The notes: generated from the letters alone by a model not told the origin. A DNA stretch of 64,000 nucleotides from Apiospora phragmitis (GCA_038363925.1 JAQQWL010000011.1:7564001-7628000), one strand, 5' to 3'; positions 11,591-23,355 are shown, counted from the stretch's first letter. Made by a program: numbers and translations.

Positions 11591-13901
11591 GGTTATTTTG
11601 TATCAAGCTTCTACCGCATCCTCCCAAGAAACTTGTATGGCAATATGGCAACAGCAGCGACAAGAGGTGCGGCCTTCTGTGTTTCGGTACTTGCGCATGG
11701 AGGGGTTGGGGCATCCTCACGTAAAGCCGACGATGATCGTCGAAGCGTGGGGGAGAGCGCTTCCGGCCGCTTCCCCGGATCTCCGCACTGTAAATTGTCA
11801 TGTCGCATATCGGTACAACCAGGCGGCAGTGAAAAGCAATAGGCAATTCCGCATCAGGGCACGAAAGGAACTACCTCTTTTGGCCGATCACAGAAACGCA
11901 ACCCCACTGAAGCCAGTTTACACGTGGCGATAGAGTTATATCATAGAGACGATATGATAGAGACGATATGCGGGAACAAAGCAGTATTATATCCATAGGA
12001 ATTGCCGTCCTCGCCGCATTGCAGTAGTAGGTATGTATAATCATTAATTCGTGGCCCAGGGTACCTTCATGTATCACCTCGGCTATCTATCGTAAATCGG
12101 ATCGGCACAGGTTTTGCAAATGGCATAATTTCCTTGGGTAAGTTGAAGGGGGCTGGAGCCGCCTTTTCTGATCTGTCGCTTCTGTCGTTACCACGGAAAA
12201 CTGCAGGACGGTATGCAGGACTTGGTTGGATTATGATCCTCTGCATGGCGAGCGGCGCTTCCCGCATCACGTGCGTCTACTCTGATCCGTACTGGGATGA
12301 CTGGCTAACCTCTCCTTATCCTGCCTATATGCCGCGCCTATGTGCATCGAGGTCTGCCCAAAATGATCGGCCACCGCAGGTTCATTGGTCCTGTGGGCTT
12401 GCTTCGAGATTTTATCCACCAGGTCTGGCTCCTCGTCGAGGGGGATCCGGTGACCTAGAAACGTCCTGCTCACGCAATGGGGGCCACATAGGGTTAGGCC
12501 CTTTGGGATACAGTTAGCTGCCGTCGATGCAAACTAGGGTAGTAAAAAGCTAGAACTGTAGAGGCTGTTATTGTATATATGCGTGGGTGTGGCTAACCCA
12601 GTGTGAGGCTACAGCCGCGGTATAGTGACCTCGGGCCGGGTCTGTATTCTGTACGGCTGATCCAGCTGGAACGGCCGAGCCTGGCAGTTTTGCCTTATTG
12701 GCTGAAACAAAATGCATCAGTAGGGCTGCTCGAAGCTCAAGCTGGCTGCCCAGGAATGGAGGAACACCATCATAGATTGATCGGGGGCGTGGCTCTCGCC
12801 AGCAACCCCCTTCAAAGCTTCGAGGCTGTCCATTGCCCATGTATCAGTGTATTGACGCATTCGCTTAGCATATAAAGACTTCTTATGTATGCTCTTCGCC
12901 ATCAGTAGCCAAAAAGCATCCATCTTGCTGGCTATTGCGCTTTCATATAGAGCTGGGTGACGTCAAGATCAAGAGCGTACGACGGTTTCAACACGGGGGC
13001 GTGTAGAGTCTAGACACAGTAGTGGAAGGTTAATTAAATGGATAGTAGACGCACACAACGAGTGCCCTAACAAAAAAAAAGCAATTCCCAGTGAGCCAAA
13101 GTTGCTGTGAGCACTCCTTCAACGCCGCCATTCAGAGGCATATCGACATTGGTAAACTTACATGGTTTGGGTGGGATGATGAAAAAGGTTGGAATGTGTT
13201 ACGTCTAGAGGGACTATGCAGTGATGAGTTGGCGTGACGGATATCAACATGAACGGGTCATCACATGGAATTATAAAGCTGTAAACCAAACCAATCAAGC
13301 TTCTGTAGTGGTGACCAGGAGCAACCCCCCAACCCCGTATTCTGCCATTTTGGCATGCATTCTCCTTTTGAGGCCATACGAATCTCGTAAGTAAGTATGT
13401 AATGGTAAGCAATCTGCAGCATTTTTTGATGCAAGGGTTCGATATCAATGTCAATGGGTGGTAGATTCCGTGGGGTGTCAAGGGTGTAAGTGAGATGGGA
13501 TAGGGGCTCCCTTGTTAGTGTTTTAGTGTTAAAGACGCGGTCGGGGCGGCGCGCCCAACCTAGACTCCAGTGAATAATAAGACCCTGCCAGCGACCCACC
13601 TTCTATACCTAAAGAAAGTAAGGAACACATTGCAATTGTTCGAGAGCAATCTCGATAGCGAGACGAAACATCGCCGGGATAAGAGAGAGCACGCAAAAAA
13701 AGAGGTCCCTGAGAAGACTCCTTCTTTTCTGAACCCCAACAGACCTGTGGAAGTTGAATTGCCCACGTTGCGACTTTTGTTTTGTCGCAGTGGTCCCGCC
13801 ACAGCTGGTCTGGCATTTTACCGAATTTCTATTCAACTGCCTTGCCTCGAATTCGTCCTCCTGTACACACCACATTGTTCGCACCCACATGGTATGCGAC
13901 G
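11591..13901. other. intergenic, no gene seen
   Basis: Spacer between the divergent P450 (-) and ERJ5 (+) genes, so it holds both promoters. Open frames on both strands have no recognisable motif and show no intron signals that would join them into a protein. Confidence 0.55.
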
Positions 13902-15338
13902 ATGAAGTTCTCAACCCTTTCCCTAGGCTTTTTAGCCCTCCTGACACCCTTGACTGCTGCTTGGTCCAAAGAAGGTATGATGATCCTACCATTGCCAGCG
14001 TAGCTGCTCTCGTCCTCGCAGTCACTCACATGCAATTTCTAGACCAGGAGATCTTCCGTATTCGCGATGAGGTCGCCCTGCACGAAGGCCCCGACGTCTC
14101 CTTCTACGACGTGCTTGGCGTCGCCGCCTCCGCCTCCCACGATGAAATCAGCCGCGCCTATCGCAAAAGAACCCAGGCTCTTCACCCGGATAAGGTGAAG
14201 CGACAGCTCATGGCCGAGAAAACCACAAAGTCCAAGGACAAGTCTAAGGATACGAAGGATAAGAAGAAGTCTGCCGTCAAGCCCCCGTCGCAATCGGAAA
14301 TCAAGGCTGCCATCAAGGCTGCCGACGAGAAGCAGGCCCGGCTTGGTGTTATCGCCGGTATCCTGCGTGGTTCTAGCAGAGCTCGCTACGACCACTTCAT
14401 GTCTAATGGCTTCCCTACGTGGAAGGGCACCGGATACTACTACAACCGCTACAGACCCGGCCTGGGTACTGTGCTGGTTGGATGCTTCCTTGCAGGTGGA
14501 GGTCTTTTCCACTACGTCGCCCTGTACATGAGCTGGAGACGGCAGCGCGAGTTCGTCGATCGCTACATCAAGTATGCGCGGAACGCCGCATGGGGCGAGA
14601 ATGTGGCCATCCCTGGCGTAGATGCAGGGGCTCCTAGCATGGGCACCGCCACTCCTCCGGCAATCGAGGACGAACAGGCACCCATGATGGCCATGAACCG
14701 CAAGCAGCGCCGCATGCAAGAACGTGACTCGAAACGCGAAAACTCCAAGGAGAACCGCCGAATGGGCCGTGGCCGAGCTGGAAAGCCAGCCAGCGGCAGC
14801 GCAACCCCTGTTCCTCAGACTCAAGCCGGCAATGGATCTGGTCCCACTGGTGCGAAGAAGCGGGTTGTAGCCGAGAACGGCAAGGTTCTCGTCGTCGACT
14901 CTCTTGGTGATGTCTATCTGGAGCAGCAGGACGAGGAAGGAAACATGCACGAGTTCTTGCTTGACGTAGGTTTGTCGACTCTAATTTTACCTGACTACAC
15001 ACTGACTAGTTCGCCAGCCCAACGAGCTGCCTAAGCCATCCATTCGCGATACCGCCGTCTTCCAACTTCCCATCTGGGCTTACTCGGCAACCGTTGGCCG
15101 CGCTCTTGGTTCGAAGCAAGACGCTTTCGAAGAGCAGGATCTTGCCGAGGAAGTCGCTCAGCAGCTTGTCGAAGACGACTCCTCTTCTGACGCCCCACAG
15201 CGTACCCCCAGCAGCGACTCGGCTGAGGACTACGAGATGGTGGACACCAGCAAGAGCGTCGAGGATCTTGCTAAGAAGGCCACCGGCAGCCAAAGCCAGA
15301 GCAGCAAGGCGAAGAAGAGAAACAGCAAGAAGAGGTAG
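13902..15338 (+). CDS. ERJ5: ER membrane J-protein Erj5
   Basis: Three exons (13902-13974, 14043-14969, 15010-15338), 442 aa with no frame break. A signal peptide (MKFSTLSLGFLALLTPLTAA) is followed by WSKE and a J domain whose HPD lies in QALHPDKVKR. A Lys-rich linker and the conserved YDHFMSNGFPTWKGTGYYY follow. Next is a membrane segment (TVLVGCFLAGGGLFHYVALY), then WRRQREFVDRYI, a basic NRKQRRMQ region, AENGKVLVVDS and a charged tail ending KKRNSKKR. This order matches fungal Erj5, an ER transmembrane co-chaperone that supports ER protein folding with Kar2/BiP. Intron 1 is GTATGA...TCTAG. Intron 2 uses the weaker donor GTTTGT, required to keep frame into IRDTAVFQLPIWAY. Confidence 0.92.
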
Positions 15339-16905
15339 ACGGGGTCTTGTGCATTTCCAACTGCATGACCAGGTCGAACGACTCTAAACGCTTGCCAGCA
15401 AAGCCAGGATAACGGAAAAGCACGATCGATACCTAACTTACTTATATTCATATGTGGGTTGGACTAGGGGAAAACGGAAACAAACCAAAATAGAGCTGAA
15501 ATATCCATTGACAGGAGTGTTCGCATTAAGAAGCGGTCTACCACGTAACCGTACTATGGAACTAAGACGCCTATAGGCCTCGATAGTGTTGGGTGTAGAT
15601 CATGTATGGACTCCACAATGCATACTTGAACGTTTCCTCTAAGAAATGCCATAGACGCCGACTATGCTCCAATATGCACAAGCGTGACTCCTGTTATGAG
15701 TGAGTGAGGTCTCCAGCGACTGTGCATTTGCCAGCACATGTCAACATACAAGGACCTGGTCGAAGGCTAAATAGCGATAGCGCTTACCTGGCATTCGCCC
15801 ATAACACTGTCCCGCCGGCTTGGCAAGTCCTGAAACGTCTACAAAGCAAACGAAGACCGAATAAACCACATGAGACAGGACGAACTGCATCAGCGGACAA
15901 CTCACTGTCACTTTCCACTGGAGATGCATGGCGCAGCGTGACCATTCCCTAACAGGCATTGGGCTCCAAGCGGTGCAGTTACCTAATACCCAACCGGCGG
16001 GGAAGTGAGTGCTGTCCGGCTGGGATCAGGCATGGATGCTGGCGCGCAGTCTGTTTTACCCCTCCATCGAAATCGCCCATCCCACCATCCCACCTTTCCG
16101 GGAATGAATTGGTTCATTCGATGCCATCATTCCAAGGCGTTCCGTCATTAAACCCAAATATCCCAACCTGCTTTCCACCTCTACAGGTTCTCCTGGCCCC
16201 TTCCGTCTTGTTTGCTTGAACTATCGCCCGTCTCTCTGTCACTTCCCGTTTCGCTGGTTGCGATTGACAACCTTGGAACCTTGCAATACCTCAGAAGAAG
16301 ACTGAATAAAAAAAGCAAGCCAAAGCATCTGTCACCAGCGCACTCCCCGTTCATCTTACATTTGTTTGGATCAGGCATCACGCGCCAAATCCACCCCTCG
16401 ATCTTCTTTGTCACCCCTCCTCTCGAAGAGCGGGCACTCGTCGGGCATGCTCATGCCCTTATTCGATACTACTACTATCCAGATACCCACTGCTCTTCCT
16501 TGCTTCGAACTGTTCCTCAAGGCATAAAGACTTACCACCTGCCTCGCTTTGTTGTTCTTTTCCTCGTCACACACCCGAGGCTTCAGTTACGTTCCGCTCT
16601 GAGACATTGCCCAGTACATAGCATAGTCAATATAAAACAAAATTGATACAGCTTTTCACTTACCAACGAGCCAAACCCACGACATTTCACTGCCGCCATC
16701 CGCTCGCATCGCTATCTGATCTCTCCTATCTCTCTCCTCGGCCCCTTTCCCCGAATCAAACAAACCGGATACAGGTCTTACAGGTTCTGCAACGGTACGA
16801 AGTTGGCGGGCAGTGACAGACCCTACACACACAAACTCGATCGATTAGGTGAGTGTTGGCTGTGTACTACTGGGCCCTATCTAACACAGTTGCGTCTCGC
16901 CACAG
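15339..16905. other. spacer and long pyrimidine-rich leader
   Basis: Follows ERJ5 and precedes the gene at 16906. From about 16190 to 16800 the plus strand is rich in C/T (many CTCTC, TTTC, CCCTTTCC stretches), typical of a promoter or leader of a well-expressed fungal gene. It ends in a 5'UTR intron, described separately. No protein seen. Confidence 0.5.
16849..16905 (+). promoter_or_regulatory. 5'UTR intron ending directly at the start codon
   Basis: The donor is GTGAGT at 16849, the branch CTAAC lies at 16881-16885, and the acceptor CACAG ends at 16905, so the exon begins with the ATG itself. A second CAG at 16887-16889 is too close to the branch point to be the likely acceptor. Confidence 0.65.
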
Positions 16906-17751
16906 ATGACCATGGACGACTACTCCAACATGCGGGCCAACGAAGAGCTGGCTGCCCTCTTTTCGCGGAACCTGACGTTCCAGCCTCAGCCTCAGCAGCC
17001 TGTCCAGCAGTCTCAACCGGTTACAGAGTCAAAGCCGGAGCCCGCCGAGGAGCAGCCGATCATCTACTCGATAACCCAACACTACACCCACTCCGCCCAC
17101 GTTACGCGGGACCCGGAACCGGAGCCGATCGTGGAGCCCCGGAGACCCTCCTCGGAGCCCCCACAAACGCAACAGCCCTCGGCCGAGCTGATCCTCCACA
17201 ACTACGGCATTGATCACAGACTGCTGTCCGCCTCGCAGATGGAGCTCTTCAAGACGGCAGACGACGACCAGAAGCTACGGTTGATCGAGCTGTGGCGCAT
17301 CTGCCCCCCTTCCAACCCGCAAGAGAACCCCGCCGTCACGCTGTCCAGCACCACGGTCCAGCAGGAAGAGATGCTCGCGCAGCTGCGCTACGAGCGGCAG
17401 TTGACTGAGGACAGCGTCATGAGCCTGGACGGCACGCCTCTGACCCCCACGCAGACGGGCGACGGCGCGTGGGTCGCCATGTCCTCGGACATGGAGCCGT
17501 ACATGACGTCGGGCTACGAGGTGCTGGCGCGCCGGGAGTACGAGGAGTCGGCCAAGAGAGCATACGAGGAGTCCATGATGGGGCCCAAGGTGGTGTACAA
17601 CCACTTCGGCACAGCCGCCGGCCGGCAGCAAAACTACCGCCCCGCTACGGACCCGGTTTACAGCACCAACAACAACAACAGCTGGGCGAGCAGGCAAGCC
17701 ATGGAGAACCAATACGGCGCGTTTCAGATGGACAACGAAATGGAGCTATAG
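16906..17751 (+). CDS. conserved-looking fungal protein of unknown function, Gln/Pro-rich head
   Basis: Single coding exon, 281 aa. The start may be the ATG at 16906 or the one two codons later (16912), which has the better ACCATGG context. The N-terminal 100 residues are rich in Gln, Pro and Glu. The middle holds a compact, probably folded block (ELILHNYGIDHRLLSASQ through LIELWRICPP). Further on is a repeated EYEESAK / AYEESMMGP motif and an Asn-rich tail ending MDNEMEL. No membrane segment or signal peptide. The pattern suggests a cytosolic or nuclear regulator with a small conserved core, but I recognise no family and give no function. Confidence 0.75.
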   Translation: MTMDDYSNMRANEELAALFSRNLTFQPQPQQPVQQSQPVTESKPEPAEEQPIIYSITQHYTHSAHVTRDPEPEPIVEPRRPSSEPPQTQQPSAELILHNYGIDHRLLSASQMELFKTADDDQKLRLIELWRICPPSNPQENPAVTLSSTTVQQEEMLAQLRYERQLTEDSVMSLDGTPLTPTQTGDGAWVAMSSDMEPYMTSGYEVLARREYEESAKRAYEESMMGPKVVYNHFGTAAGRQQNYRPATDPVYSTNNNNSWASRQAMENQYGAFQMDNEMEL

Positions 17752-19475
17752 CGGAGAGGATAAATGGACGGTTATGTCATGTCAGATAATCAGACAGCGC
17801 GAGTCAGGTACAGTACATAGCCATACTTAGCTGGGATTGGGGCGATTAGGTGTGCGTTCAGCATCGGTATGGTCATGGTTTTTGGCAAGTTAGGAGCCCT
17901 GGTAACATATGTCGGAGCGATGGTTTAGGGATCACTTTGGACTGCGAATGGATTGGGTGTTGTTTCTTTTTTTGGCGGAGGCAGGAGAAGGCTGGGGCTT
18001 TTCATAGGCTGTACCACCCACATCTCCCCCTTCTCTCTCTTATCTCTCTGTCTCTCTGTCTCTCTTCTCTCCTCATAAGATCTTGTCTTGTGTGTTCAAG
18101 GCTAACAGCAATTCCTGCAGTTACTTGGTCGGTAGGTCAAGCCAGGTACGTATTAACCAGTTCGCATCCTCACCCAGTTTTCTTATAAACCCCTTTGTCT
18201 CCCTATCCCTTCCATTGCCCGTATCTTGTTGACTTACCCTCCGGCTCTGTTGGTGACACTGCGAAACTGTGATTATTTTTGAGGGGACGACTCCTTGATT
18301 AGGCTCTAGTTTGGTAAGACGATCACATTTGAACAATCTATGCTCTGTCGTGACTTTCGGAGTATCCATATCTAGGGGGTTAGAGCATCAATATATATTC
18401 TTTGCTATAAATTCATCGTGTCGGTGCAGTGAGCTTCTTAATTTTGTTTTGCCTACTTCTGGAGTGAACGTAATCACTTGACAGATGAGCTGCCGATGCT
18501 GCATACGTCAAGGCATGTGGTTCATTGGATTTGATGCTCATATTCTAAAGACAGGAGTACACCACCGCCAGCTGTTAAGTAGCACACTCGGAATCACAGG
18601 GAACTTCCCCTTTTTCTATGCTATAGTCATATAGGGAGACTTAGGTGTAAACAGCACCAAGTCCAAGTAACCAAGTAAGACCATCATCGCCCAAAGACCA
18701 TTTTACTTCCTAAGATCTACGGAACACCGTGTCGACAGTCCGCTTATGAACGGGTTGTCCACGTGTAGGGCTCGCCCAACAACACAAAGTCAGAATATAG
18801 ATGTACATCCACACAAATTTCTCTACAACGAGCCCGGAGCTTCAAACATGGGATACATAACAATAAACGGCAGGTAGGTACGGTACTCTGTCAAGAATAC
18901 TCCAGGCCGTCGCTTACCTGCATTCCGGCTATAGCCCGCCACGAATTACCCGCTGCAGGGCCGGCATCTGCCAAGCCTCGAGCACTAAAGGACCAGCGGT
19001 TAGCGGCTATCCCAGCTCGTATAAGCAGCGGGCCTTGGGGGATATAAAGACTGTCCCTCGGTACTGCAGTGGCCTATTGACGATATTGGGACACCGGAGC
19101 GTCTGCAGGCGCCTGCCCCTTCACACATTGGGTAAGATGATGGTGGGGTGGCGTCTCTCGGGTGCTTCACTGCTAGGGGGTTACGAAATCCGGGGAAGCA
19201 ATCCATTCCTCCAGCCAGTCCCCTGGAGTGCTTCCCTCCCGCTCGTGGGTAACGGATCCGGGTAGTGAAGGCGGCTTGCATGCATGCATGAAAGAATGCG
19301 GAGGCGTCCATTGCAGCAGACGATGCGACGTAGCATAGAATCCGGGGACCGGCGTCTCTTCCTGGAGTTTCTTATATAATACTATATCGTTGCGGCCAGG
19401 TTCGTCTACAAGCCTTAGAAGGCAAGCCCATCTCCTCCCGATCCCTTCTGCCTCTACTTACAGACAGCCGTAGTC
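17752..19475. other. intergenic, no gene seen
   Basis: Contains a CT-rich stretch (about 18020-18075, CTCTCTTATCTCTCTGTCTCTCTGTCTCTC). The last 150 bases are the tyrosinase promoter. No conserved protein on either strand. Confidence 0.55.
19373..19381 (+). promoter_or_regulatory. TATA-like element upstream of tyrosinase
   Basis: The sequence TATATAATA lies about 100 bp before the tyrosinase ATG, a plausible core-promoter position. Position and sequence only; the transcription start is unknown. Confidence 0.4.
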
Positions 19476-21298
19476 ATGTTTGGGAATTCTCTGCTACTTT
19501 CAGCACTCGTGGTGTTCGGGAGTGCCACAGGTACTTTCGCCATCCCAACTGGCAGCGCCGAATATAAGGCAGACAGTCCATGTACAGAACCGGTGGTGAG
19601 AAAGGAATGGTGAGTACCTGGGTTACTTAACCCTTTGGTTTGAGCAACTTTGCCCAGTTGACTGACATGTGCTTACACTTATCCAGGAGGGCTATGGCAC
19701 CAGAGCAGCAGCAATCCTACATCGATGCCGTCAAGTGCATGCAGTCCACGTCTGGCAAGACGGCTGAACTCTACGCAGGCGTCAGGTCGCTCTATGATGA
19801 CTTCCAGGCCTTGCATATCTCGCAAACCGACAACATACATTGGGTTGTAAGTTATTTTACCCCGCTCTTTTTAACCAGCGTGCGCTCTGTTGCCCGTTGT
19901 TGACCTGCGAGCGTTTTGATGACGCGACTCTGACCTGACCTGGGAGGGGGTCAAATCCAGGGGTTCTTCTTGCCATGGCACCGCTATTTCCTCTGGTTGT
20001 ACGAGCGAGAGCTGAAGACCGCCTGCAAGTATGCAGGTGGCATACCGTGAGTACACCATGAAACAAAAGGATACCACGATGATTGAAGGCATGCTAAGAC
20101 ATTTCACTCAGGTATTGGAGTAAGCTTCCCTGGGTCCCGCAGTTGGACTGGATAGGAGAGATTCCTCGGTCATCTAACGAACCCATTCTACACAGACTGG
20201 ACCCTGGACGCAGACACCAATGCGGCATTCATCGGTTCTCCTATATTTGATGCAACCCACGGCTTCGGAGGTAGGGGTTTTTCACTGTCGTCGACCTGAC
20301 ACTCAGCATTACCGCCAATTCAACATAGAGCAAGTAGTCGAACAAACTGACAAATCCACGCCTATACACAGGAAACGGCGGATACGTCCGAGACACCGGC
20401 CCCGACCGCCTAGCCTCGTCCTCGTCCTCCGCCGCCTCCAAGTTGTCGCACATCGCCATGGCCAGCGACGACCCCAGCGCCACGGGCGGCGGCTGCGTCA
20501 CCGACGGGCCCTTCGCCGACTACCAGGTCAGCATGGGCCCCGGCAACAGCACGGCCTACAGCCCGCACTGCCTCGCGCGGGACATCAACCCGTCCTTCGT
20601 GCGCCAGATGCTCGGCCGGGCCGAGAGCGCGCAGGTGCTGGCCCAGCCCGACTTCTGGCACTTTACGCGCCGCATCGAGGGCGCGACGCTGGGCAACAGC
20701 TGCCACTCGGCAGGGCACGGCGGCGTCGGGGGACGGGCTGGGGAGGTGAGTCTTACTATCTATCTCCTGGCGATTTTTCTTGCTCGCTTCTCCTCCCTTT
20801 ATCCCAAAGAACTGCAGCGCTATTCGGAGCCCCCCCCCTCCCCGGGCTCCGAACCAAGCAGCTACACAACAACAAACTCATAAGGCATATATTACTGGGC
20901 TAATCTAGTGTTCATCCTTGCGGAATACAGATGTCGAACCCCTATTCCAGCCCCGGGGAACCGATCTTCTATCTACACCACGGGGTCCTTGATAAGCTCT
21001 GGAATGAATGGCAACGTAAAGGTGAGTAGGCTAGGAACTTGCCCTTATCTCTCTTCCCGACAAGTAATAACCGTGGCTAATGCATTGCTGGCGAAACCAA
21101 GACTGGCACGCCAGGAAGGCGGACATCGGAGGTCCGGACACGCAGTTCGCGTACCCGTACAACTACTTCGGCGCCAGTCCTGCGTACAAGAACGTCACGC
21201 TGGACTTCGAGATGAATCTGGGCGAGATTGGTGGCATGAAGAAGATCAATCAGGCTATGGATACCGTGGGTGGGGAGTTCTGTTACACGTATGAGTAA
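19476..21298 (+). CDS. tyrosinase, short secreted-type, with type-3 copper centre
   Basis: Eight exons (19476-19609, 19687-19846, 19961-20046, 20112-20119, 20196-20270, 20372-20745, 20931-21021, 21102-21298), 374 aa, no frame break. A signal peptide ([19 protein letters not shown]) points to secretion. The CuA site has its three His: ALHISQT, then His-x8-His in [14 protein letters not shown]. The CuB site has [11 protein letters not shown] and [12 protein letters not shown]. The motif PYWNW sits between them and is partly encoded by the 8-nt exon. Tyrosinases hydroxylate monophenols and oxidise o-diphenols to quinones. At this length the protein lacks the long C-terminal lid of the mushroom type and resembles the short fungal class. 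Nothing nearby forms a melanin cluster. All splice junctions are GT-AG and in phase. Confidence 0.93.
20112..20119 (+). other. 8-nt micro-exon of tyrosinase
   Basis: The exon GTATTGGA lies between introns of 65 and 76 nt. Both introns have good branch points (GCTAAGAC; TCTAACGA) and acceptors (CTCAG; ACACAG). It supplies Tyr-Trp of the conserved PYWNW motif. Skipping it shifts the frame. Confidence 0.88.
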
Positions 21299-21695
21299 GT
21301 GACCTGATGATGAGAATCAGAGGCCCGAGGCCCGGTTCTAGAACCTGTGGGAGACTCAAAAGTAGTCCGACCAAAACGCTATAACTGATTATGTTCACTC
21401 TCTTCTGGGCATAAATCCGCGTTCGCTCATCCCTGACTGTTTGTTCGTTGCCATGCATGAAGTTTGACATTGTTCCGGCGGTGACTGGCAAGGTCAAGGT
21501 TTGGTAGGCCTTATTGGACGAACACATCTTAGCCAACTTTTTCTATATTAAAACAAATGAAACGATGCCGGTCGCACTGAAATCATCAACATTGAGTGTA
21601 GTAGAAGACTTGACAGACATTACGGGTAAAAAGAAAACTCCCACACCCGCTACTATAAAAGGAAATAGGTAGAGGCAGCAAAAGAACATTGTCAA
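21299..21695. other. spacer between tyrosinase and tRNA-Arg
   Basis: Tyrosinase 3'UTR and tRNA downstream flank. No protein seen. Confidence 0.6.
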
Positions 21696-21775
21696 GGTCC
21701 GCCTGGGGCTCGAACCCAGAATCTCCTGATCACTATTAATCGTAGTCAGACGCCTTACCATTGGGCCAACGGACC
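21696..21775 (-). tRNA. tRNA-Arg (anticodon ACG) with 9-nt intron
   Basis: Read on the minus strand, the acceptor stem GGTCCGT pairs with GCGGACC. The T arm is CTGGG-TTCGAGC-CCCAG, and the anticodon stem TCTGA pairs with TCAGG. The anticodon loop is CT-ACG-A followed by a 9-nt intron at the usual place, one base after the anticodon. Length is 80 nt, or 71 without the intron. A34 would be read as inosine. It lies about 400 bp after the tyrosinase stop. Confidence 0.92.
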
Positions 21776-22996
21776 GATATTAATAAGACGACTTATTAAA
21801 CAATAACACTATGCAAAACTTTTCCGCCCCACTGAAATACTCATTCCCCCGCCAAGCTTGGCCAATCACCTATCACGTTCCAAGAGGCTTGGTACCTACA
21901 TTAGGCAAATATACTTAGGTAGGTAGGTACCTGCTTATACCGGCTCCCGACCCGATGGTAGGCGTCGGTCACTCGGCCCCTTGCGCATGACGTTGGTTTC
22001 GTTTATCCTCGGATACCAGCCTCAGGAACCCCAGAAACCATTACGTTCTAGAACGCCGCGGGATTGGTTGCTGTGTTCTACAGAACGGCTAGGCCGCGCT
22101 CTCGTGATTGAAACAAGTTGGAAGAGTGAGTCTTATGCTTCAATTCCGGGATCTTGGTCCGTCCTCCAGGAACAGTGACCATAATGGGTCATGGGTGTTG
22201 TTGGTGGAAGAATCGCTCGTCCGGGGAAGTCCTGGCAGGATCGCCTAGTCACGACTCGCACCACGTTTCTGGTGCTGGTGCCGGTGCTGGTCCTATGGGA
22301 GACCTCGCTACATCCAAGCAATCAAAACAAATCACCGACCAAATACTTTACGGGGTCGCTCGTTTCTTTGGATTATTTCTTCTATTTCATTATTGCCCAT
22401 TATAATAATAATAATGAAGATACTGGTGTGACGCTCCATTGTCGGCTTTGCTCTCATAGGTACTCCGTCCGTTATCTTCCACCACCTGCGTCTTGACAAC
22501 AAGACAAGACAGTAATTCAGGCTGTTCCAGACCACCAACCACGTCGTACCCAATGGGCGGTTGCTGAAAGTCACCTCTCTATCTATCAATCACAAGAATA
22601 ATATAAAAGTCCTGAAAGGAAAGCAGGCAAAGACAGAGAACAATTCAGACTTGTCTTCTTGTCTTCTCTGGGGCACACACAAAGCCCAACCATCAAAGAA
22701 GACGAGACTTTAGCACGGGGAAAAACCAATGCGATGTCTCGCCGGCTTCCAAGTGAAGAAGCTATAAGGGCACACAACAAGAACTACGAGAAATGATACT
22801 GGCAAACCACAACTGCCCTATTACTCCCTCTGCTACACAAGCACATACACATATCACCATCATCAACCCAGCGCCAAATACGAACAAACAAACAAGCCTA
22901 CAAGCTGCATCCCCCAGGAAAAGAAGGAGAGCCCAGGCCGGCTCCTCTTCCTCCCCGCTCCTCCCCTCCTTCCTGCTGCAACCCGCCACCACCGCC
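21776..22996. other. intergenic and leader, no gene seen
   Basis: Includes an AGGTAGGTAGGTACCT motif near 21915-21932, one of several such motifs in spacers of this window. The last 250 bases are a C/A-rich leader before the ATG at 22997. No conserved protein. Confidence 0.55.
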
Positions 22997-23355
22997 ATGG
23001 CCACCACCAAGACCACCACCCTCACCATAACCTCCTCTACGGCGATCCCCTCGCCGCCGCCGCGGGGCGCCCTGAGACGCCCCGGCAGCGGTAGTGGCGA
23101 CAGCATCTCCTCATCCTCGGCCGCCGCCAACAAGAAGAGCGCCTCCTTCCGGCCCGACCTGGCCCGGGACCTGCAGACGGGCGAGATCGTGCCGCCCAGA
23201 GCGCCGACGGCGCCACCGGCGCCGAGTACCGCGCCTGGTTCCGGCAGCGGCGGCAGCTGGAGCAGCGGCGGCAGTCGGTCCGCGACCAGGCGGAACGAGA
23301 CTTCGACTTGGCGATGAAGCGGTTGATTTTTGATGTTGCCCGATACGAGTACTAA
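22997..23355 (+). CDS. small protein (119 aa) of unknown function
   Basis: Starts in a strong context (CCGCCATGGCC) with a Thr-rich head, then PPPRGALRRPG, a Ser-rich linker and RPDLARDLQTGEIVPP. One frame break at the CCC run 23195-23197 (one base missing) separates this from the C-terminal helix EYRAWFRQRRQLEQRRQ, DQAERDFDLAMKRLIF and DVARYEY, which ends at TAA 23353-23355. The charged, clearly amphipathic helix and the length agreement after the one-base correction argue that both parts belong to one gene. No family recognised; possibly a small coiled-coil partner protein. Confidence 0.65.

Noticed and set aside
9844..21298. Possible secondary-metabolite or melanin cluster (P450 plus tyrosinase)
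   Set aside because: The two genes are 8 kb apart with an ER chaperone and an unknown protein between them. There is no synthase, transporter or regulator typical of a cluster.
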